NCBI GenBank assembly: GCA_963838035.1
Contig: CAWIPM010000003.1
Span: 124,001-188,000, forward strand
Source: CAVVNN01 sp963838035
GTDB taxonomy: Bacteria > Actinomycetota > Thermoleophilia > Solirubrobacterales > 70-9
Reading direction: 5' to 3'
DNA: 64,000 nucleotides
A model generated the notes under the pieces. It saw only the letters and a program-made list of their open reading frames with translations. It had not been told where the DNA came from and ran no database searches. This document shows positions 59,969 to 64,000 of this stretch, piece after piece; position 1 is the first letter of the stretch, and the number at the start of each line of letters is the position of its first letter. The position numbers and the translations under genes were made by a program.

Positions 59969-60784
59969 ATGGCACTGAAGTGCGTCTACACCGACCTCGA
60001 TGGGACCCTGCTCGGCAAGGGCAGCTCCATGTTCCGCGACGCCGGCGGCGCCTTCTCCCTGGCCCAGGCCCGCGGGCTGGAGGCCTGTCACCGGGCCGGC
60101 GTCGAGGTGGTGATCATGTCCGGCCGCCGCGAGCCGCAGGTCCACGAGGCCGCCCGCCTGATGGGCCAGGCCTCCTACATATACGAGGCCGGCTGCGCCT
60201 TCGCGATCGACGGCGAGACGACGCTGATGACCGGCGACATGGTCCCCGACGAAAACGGCACCGTCTACGAGCAGATCGAGGAGCGAGGCATCCCGAAGCT
60301 GCTGTTCGGGCATTTCGAGGGGCGGCTGGAGTACCACTCGCCCTGGCACAGCGGCCGCATCCTCTCCCACCTCTTCCGCGGCAAGATCGACGTCGAGGAG
60401 GCCAACCGGTTGCTCGAAGAGAGCGGCGCCGGCGACCTGAGGCTGCTCGACAACGGCGCGATCGGCCGCGAGATGCCGACGATCGACGGGCCCACTCATG
60501 CCTACCACCTGGTCCCCCACATGGTCAGCAAGGCAGGGGCGGTCGCCGCGCACGCCCGTGCCCGCGGATACGACCCGGCGGACTGCATCGCCGTCGGCGA
60601 CTCGGTCGAGGACCTCGAGGTTGCGGCGGCTGTCGGACGCTTCTTCGTCGTCGCCAACGGGCCCGAGCGCGACCCGGGCCTCCGCGCGTCTCTTTCCGCC
60701 TGGGACAACGCCACCGTCACCGAGGGCAGCATGGGGGACGGCTTCTATGAGGCGGTCGTCTCCACCCTGGTCGAGCGCCGCTGA
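59969..60784 (+). CDS. HAD superfamily phosphatase (Cof-like)
   Basis: 271 residues. HAD motif I VYTDLDGTLLGKG (residues 6-18), motif II EVVIMSGRREPQV, motif III Lys in HMVSKAGAVAAHARARGYDP, motif IV IAVGDSVEDLEVAAAV. C2-type cap by the spacing. Reminiscent of mannosyl-3-phosphoglycerate or sucrose phosphatases. The substrate cannot be set. Divergent from folP with a 23-base gap. The DtxR-family gene follows after 23 bases and may be co-transcribed. Confidence 0.87.
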   Translation: MALKCVYTDLDGTLLGKGSSMFRDAGGAFSLAQARGLEACHRAGVEVVIMSGRREPQVHEAARLMGQASYIYEAGCAFAIDGETTLMTGDMVPDENGTVYEQIEERGIPKLLFGHFEGRLEYHSPWHSGRILSHLFRGKIDVEEANRLLEESGAGDLRLLDNGAIGREMPTIDGPTHAYHLVPHMVSKAGAVAAHARARGYDPADCIAVGDSVEDLEVAAAVGRFFVVANGPERDPGLRASLSAWDNATVTEGSMGDGFYEAVVSTLVERR

Positions 60785-60794
60785 GGACGGCGGC

Positions 60795-60800
60795 TAGTAT
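60795..60800 (+). promoter_or_regulatory. Candidate -10 box before the DtxR-family gene
   Basis: tagtat ends seven bases before the GTG at 60808, the spacing of a leaderless transcript. No Shine-Dalgarno is visible. The -35 is not convincing, and read-through from the HAD gene is also possible. Confidence 0.35.
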
Positions 60801-60807
60801 CGAACCG

Positions 60808-61515
60808 GTGGAGACGGCGACCGTAGCCGAGCAGGAGTACCTGGAGATCATGTTCTGGCTGGAGGAGGCCGGACTGCCGATGAACGGCGCCAACATCGCC
60901 CGCGCGATGCAGCTCTCACCTCCGACGGTGCATGAGATGGTCGGCCGCCTGGTCGAGGACGGCTACGTCGAGCGCAACGCCGACAAATCACTTGGCTTCA
61001 CCGAGTCCGGCCGCGACCACGCCAGCCACATCGTCCGCCGTCACCGGATGATCGAGCGCTTCCTCACCGACGTCCTCGGCATCCCCTGGGACGAGGTCCA
61101 CGAGGAGGCGGAGAGGATCGAGCACGCGATGTCCCCGGTGCTGGAGGAGCGGATGCGCGCGGCGATCGGCGACGCCACCACCTGCCCCCACGGCCACCCG
61201 ATCGTCGAGGGCGCCCGTGAGCAGGGCTCCTTGCTCGCCGACGTCGAGGTGGGCGCCGAGGTCACTGTCCTGCGCTTCGAGAACGAGGCCGAGGAGCTGC
61301 TCCACTACCTCAAGGACGCGGGGCTGCATCCCGGCCTGGAGGGCAAGGTCGAGATTTCCGACGAGGTGGGCGTCACGATCGCCTCCGGCGATGGCTCGCA
61401 TCAGGTCAGCCGCAGCGTCGCCGAGACCGTCTCGGTCCGCGCCGACCCGGCCCCACCGCCGCGCGCGGCGATCCCCGAGCAGCTGGTGCTGTCCTCGGAC
61501 CGCTACGGCCGTTAG
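60808..61515 (+). CDS. DtxR/MntR/IdeR-family metal-dependent repressor
   Basis: 235 residues from GTG 60808. Winged HTH (about 1-65): EQEYLEIMFWLEEAG, ANIARAMQLSPPTVHEMVGR, LVEDGYVERNADKSLGFTE. Dimer and metal-site domain: HIVRRHRMIERFLTDVLGI, EVHEEAERIEHAMSPVLEER and CPHGHPI (Cys, His ligands as in DtxR). C-terminal FeoA/SH3-like domain (about 145-235). Known for the family: represses iron or manganese uptake genes when metal-bound. No uptake gene is adjacent, so it probably acts elsewhere. Stop overlaps the convergent aminotransferase stop. Confidence 0.92.
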   Translation: METATVAEQEYLEIMFWLEEAGLPMNGANIARAMQLSPPTVHEMVGRLVEDGYVERNADKSLGFTESGRDHASHIVRRHRMIERFLTDVLGIPWDEVHEEAERIEHAMSPVLEERMRAAIGDATTCPHGHPIVEGAREQGSLLADVEVGAEVTVLRFENEAEELLHYLKDAGLHPGLEGKVEISDEVGVTIASGDGSHQVSRSVAETVSVRADPAPPPRAAIPEQLVLSSDRYGR

Positions 61516-62615
61516 ACGGCGGCGCCGGCGCGGACGCGGTCCAGCGCGCGGGCGATGCGGACGACGCCCTCGCCGATCAGCTCCGGCGGCACCGGGGCGA
61601 AGGAGAGGCGGAGGCTGTTCCCGCCCCCCTCGAGCATGAAGTCGGGCCCGGCGACGAAGGTGGCGCCATCGCCCTTGGACTCGGCCAGCAGCGCCTCGGC
61701 ATCGGTGCCCTCGGCGAGATCGAGCCAGAGGAAGTAGCCGCCCCCGGGAATGACGAACTCGGCCTCGGGAATGTGCGCGCTCAGAGCCTCCACCAGCGCG
61801 TCGCGGCGGTCGCGAAGGGCACCTCTGACGAACTCGATGTTGCGGTCCAGTGCCCCGCAGCGACACAGCTCCAGCACGACTGACTCGGCCAGCATGTTCG
61901 GCGAGATGTAGGTCTCGTTGGCCCGCTTGGCGAGCTTCGCGAGCTCCCCCGCCGGGCCGGCTAGGTAGCCGACCCGCACCCCGGGGCTGACCGTCTTGGA
62001 GAAGGAGGAGGCGTGGATGACCCGGTCGGCCCGATCCATGGAGAGCATCGTTTCCATGGACTCGTCCTCGAACGGCAGCTCCCGGTAGGGGTCGTCCTCG
62101 AATACCCAGAAGCCGTGCTCGGCGGCCAGCTCGACCAGCCGAGCCCGCTTCTCGGCCGAGAGCGTGCAGCCGGCGGGGTTGTGGAAGTTGGGGATGACGT
62201 GGGCGAGCTTGACCGGCCCGGCGGCGAGAGCCGCCTCGAGCGCATCGACGTCGAGCCCATCGGCTTCCAGCGGCACGGGAACCAGCTCCACCCCGGCCCG
62301 CTGCAGGAGCAGCAGTGTGCGGTCGTAGGTTGGCTGCTCGACCACGACGCGGTCGCCGGGCTCGAGCAGGTGAGCAAAGAGCATCGCCGCAGCCTCCATC
62401 GACCCGTTGGCGACCATCACCTGGGAAGGGTCAAGCCCTCCATGCCTCTCAGCGATCCACCGGCAGAGTCCCGGATGCCCGATCCCGGTCCCGTAGGAGA
62501 GCGCCGCCTCCCAGTCGCTCTCGAGCGCCCGGGCCGCCGCGTCCCGAACCGCGGCATGGGGAAGGATGTCGGCGCTGGGCGCGCCGCGGGCGAACGAAAT
62601 CGTCTCAACGGCCAT
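61512..62615 (-). CDS. PLP-dependent aminotransferase, class I/II (2-aminoadipate transaminase-like)
   Basis: 367 residues from ATG 62615. No MocR-type HTH. YGTGIGHPGLCRWIAERHGG, VANGSMEAAAMLFAHLL, PNFHNPAGCTLSAEKRARLV, FVFEDDPYRELPFED-like WVFEDDPYRELPFE, and the PLP Lys in ASSFSKTVSPGVRVGYLAGP (near residue 213). C-terminal SLRLSFAPVPPELIGEGVVR. Typical of LysN/2-aminoadipate-type transaminases; substrate not set. Confidence 0.9.
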   Translation of the reverse strand: MAVETISFARGAPSADILPHAAVRDAAARALESDWEAALSYGTGIGHPGLCRWIAERHGGLDPSQVMVANGSMEAAAMLFAHLLEPGDRVVVEQPTYDRTLLLLQRAGVELVPVPLEADGLDVDALEAALAAGPVKLAHVIPNFHNPAGCTLSAEKRARLVELAAEHGFWVFEDDPYRELPFEDESMETMLSMDRADRVIHASSFSKTVSPGVRVGYLAGPAGELAKLAKRANETYISPNMLAESVVLELCRCGALDRNIEFVRGALRDRRDALVEALSAHIPEAEFVIPGGGYFLWLDLAEGTDAEALLAESKGDGATFVAGPDFMLEGGGNSLRLSFAPVPPELIGEGVVRIARALDRVRAGAAV

Positions 62616-62710
62616 CGCCCTCGACCCTAGCAACGCCCCCGAGCCGCCGCTGCCGCGAAATCCCGCGCCGGCGGCGGGGGAGAGCTCGAGGGTGCTTGAG
62701 CTTGAGGGTC

Positions 62711-62745
62711 CATATGGCACCCAAAGCTCATGCAGGCACCATATG
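62711..62745. repeat. Imperfect hairpin over the start of the AbiEi-like gene
   Basis: Arms catatggcacc (62711-62721) and ggcaccatatg (62735-62745), two mismatches, with the right arm ending at the ATG. It may be an operator or only a local stem. Confidence 0.4.
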
Positions 62746-63374
62746 AGCGGCCTGACGCAGGCGCAGCGCCTCGAACGAGCGCTGGTAGAGCTGGCGACCC
62801 GGCAGCACGGGGTCGTCGCACGGCGCCAGCTGATCGCCCTGGGCCTGGGCAAAGATGCGATCAAGGGACGGCTGCGGGCCAGGCGCCTCCTTCCCCTGCA
62901 CCGTGGCGTCTACGCGGTGGGCCACATGCGGCTGGGACTGCGAGGGCGCTGGATGGCCGCCGTGTCGCCTACGGGGAGACGGCAGAATTCAAGCGCCCTG
63001 CGGAGGGAGGAGCGCTGCTTAGCCATCACAGCGCCGCGGCGCTGTGGGGCCTGATCCGCCCCGCCGCCGGCCCGACTGACGTGACTTCTCCGCGGGGACG
63101 GCCCGGAAGAGAGGGAATCCGCCTGCATGTGGGTCGCATCCATGCCGAGGACCGGGAGACCCGGGACTGCATCCCGGTCACCTCCGTCGCCCGCACCCTC
63201 TTCGACTTTTCCGAAGTCGCGGACAGGCGCACTCTGGAGCGAGCGTTCGAGGAGGCCGAGCGGCTGCGCCTGCTTGACCCGCGCGCCCTGGAGCGCGTCT
63301 GCGAGCGGGGGCAGGGGCGTCGCGCCCTGCGGCCGATCCGCCGCCTCGCGGTCGCCGCGGCGGTGGCAGGGTGA
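62743..63374 (+). pseudogene. Decayed AbiEi-like / DUF559-associated protein
   Basis: First frame from ATG 62743: AQRLERALVELATRQHGVVA, RRQLIALGLGKDAIKGRL, RRLLPLHRGVYAVGHMRLGL, GRWMAAV. This is the AbiEi_4-type winged-HTH N-terminus common in actinobacteria. At about 62958-62965 the reading passes to another frame: GGALLSHHSAAALWGL, LHVGRIHAEDRETRDCIPVT, SVARTLFDFSEVADRRTLER. The protein ends at 63374, where family members usually continue into a DUF559 endonuclease-like domain. So both a frameshift and a C-terminal loss are present. Known for the family: toxin-antitoxin-like components; this copy is probably dead. Confidence 0.75.
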
Positions 63375-63392
63375 CACCGCAGCGAGGGGGCG

Positions 63393-64000
63393 CTATCGGC
63401 GACGGGGGAGGATCAGCCTGACGGTGCGCTTGCGCAAGGTCTTGCTGCCGGTCGAGTCGCTGGCGATCGCCACCACCTTCGCCTGCGCCGTGCCGCCGTG
63501 GCGCAGTGCGCGGACTGCCGCGCGCCGCGCCCCCCTTGGCAGCGGGAGGGCGAGCCTGCCCCAGACGCCGGCCGCGAGAGACGCCCTTGCCAGGCCGGTC
63601 CGGCGGCCGCCGCGGACGACCCTTCCGTGCTGTTCGAACGCCGTCACGATCCTGGCCCGAGCGCGAACCGCGCAGGGCTCCCGCGGGCAGATGGCGAAGA
63701 GGGGCAGCCGCCCTCGCAGGCGCTGCCGCAGACCGCCGGCCAGGCGCAGCACCGGCCCCTTGCCATCCGCCACGACGACCGTGCTCGTCGCGGTGGCGAG
63801 GGCCGAGCCGTTGCAGGACGCGGTCTGCCCGGTGAAGACGAATTCGGTCGAGCAGCCCTCGTCGTCGGTGACCACCAACGTCACCACGTAGGTCCCGGGC
63901 TTGCGGTAGGTGTGCGGGCGGGTCGCCGTCGTCCCCTGCGCGTGCTTCCCGTCGCCGAAGTCCCAGGCGTAGTTGACGATCCGGCCATCGGGGTCCGAGG
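63393..64000 (-). CDS. PKD-domain extracellular protein (5' end off window)
   Basis: The frame is open from the window edge (64000) to the stop at 63393, so the N-terminus is missing. A PKD domain is visible at the upstream end: VNYAWDFGDGKHAQGTTAT, PHTYRKPGTYVVTLVV, VTDDEGCSTEF. The remaining ~150 residues are a basic beta-rich tail (LRLAGGLRQRLRGRLPLFAI, KTLRKRTVRLILPRRR). PKD domains are typical of secreted or surface proteins. The full architecture cannot be known here. Confidence 0.75.
   Translation of the reverse strand, partial: SDPDGRIVNYAWDFGDGKHAQGTTATRPHTYRKPGTYVVTLVVTDDEGCSTEFVFTGQTASCNGSALATATSTVVVADGKGPVLRLAGGLRQRLRGRLPLFAICPREPCAVRARARIVTAFEQHGRVVRGGRRTGLARASLAAGVWGRLALPLPRGARRAAVRALRHGGTAQAKVVAIASDSTGSKTLRKRTVRLILPRRR

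Overview
The window is uniformly very GC-rich, with dense genes, many GTG and TTG starts, four-base start/stop overlaps, predicted F420-dependent oxidoreductases, a WS/DGAT acyltransferase and a fused PafB-PafC-type WYL regulator. Together these suggest an actinobacterium, most likely a Thermoleophilia / Solirubrobacterales-type lineage. This is inferred from gene content; there is no rRNA gene here to confirm it.

Layout. 1-5.2 kb: the end of a cyclic-nucleotide-binding regulator and a large Lhr-type helicase. 5.2-36.1 kb: a surface-polysaccharide locus. It holds an initiating polyprenyl-phosphate sugar transferase, two Wzy-type polymerases, one Wzx-type flippase, six glycosyltransferases, two FkbM methyltransferases and one acyltransferase-3 protein. 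It also holds the sugar-nucleotide sets for dTDP-L-rhamnose (rmlABCD), heptose phosphates (hddA-gmhA-gmhB) and GDP-L-fucose (gmd-fcl), plus two CDP-paratose-2-epimerase-like enzymes. Two paralogous secreted clan GH-A glycosidases sit near the two ends, and the second is frameshifted at a run of seven G. 36.2-48.9 kb: a membrane protein, a PPOX-fold enzyme, a divergent GlxA-regulator/PfpI pair with a palindrome between them, a DUF1906 secreted protein, a protease remnant, a penicillin-acylase-type hydrolase, an MBL hydrolase, the WYL regulator and a YhaM-like OB/HD protein.

48.9-50.9 kb is a fluoride-response unit: a fluoride (crcB-motif) riboswitch, two crcB genes, and a protein with three DUF190-like repeats. 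The riboswitch 3' strand can pair with the Shine-Dalgarno region of the first crcB, which suggests translational control. 50.9-64 kb holds a WS/DGAT acyltransferase, an F420-type nitroreductase, a frameshifted sulfatase, tRNA-Phe, a GH15-like gene split by a palindrome, a LOG-like protein, an MrfA-type helicase, folP, a HAD phosphatase, a DtxR-type regulator, an aminotransferase, a decayed AbiEi-like gene and part of a PKD-domain protein.

The most unusual feature is a set of small palindromic elements. Family A (20 bp arm, 9 nt loop, 20 bp arm) occurs three times: between genes at 551-600, inside the GH15-like gene at 55721-55770, where removing exactly 50 bp restores one open frame, and inside the end of folP at 59069-59118. 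Family B (23 bp arms, near-identical 12 nt loop) occurs twice, in frame, inside the Lhr helicase gene. These look like small mobile palindromes able to insert into coding sequence.
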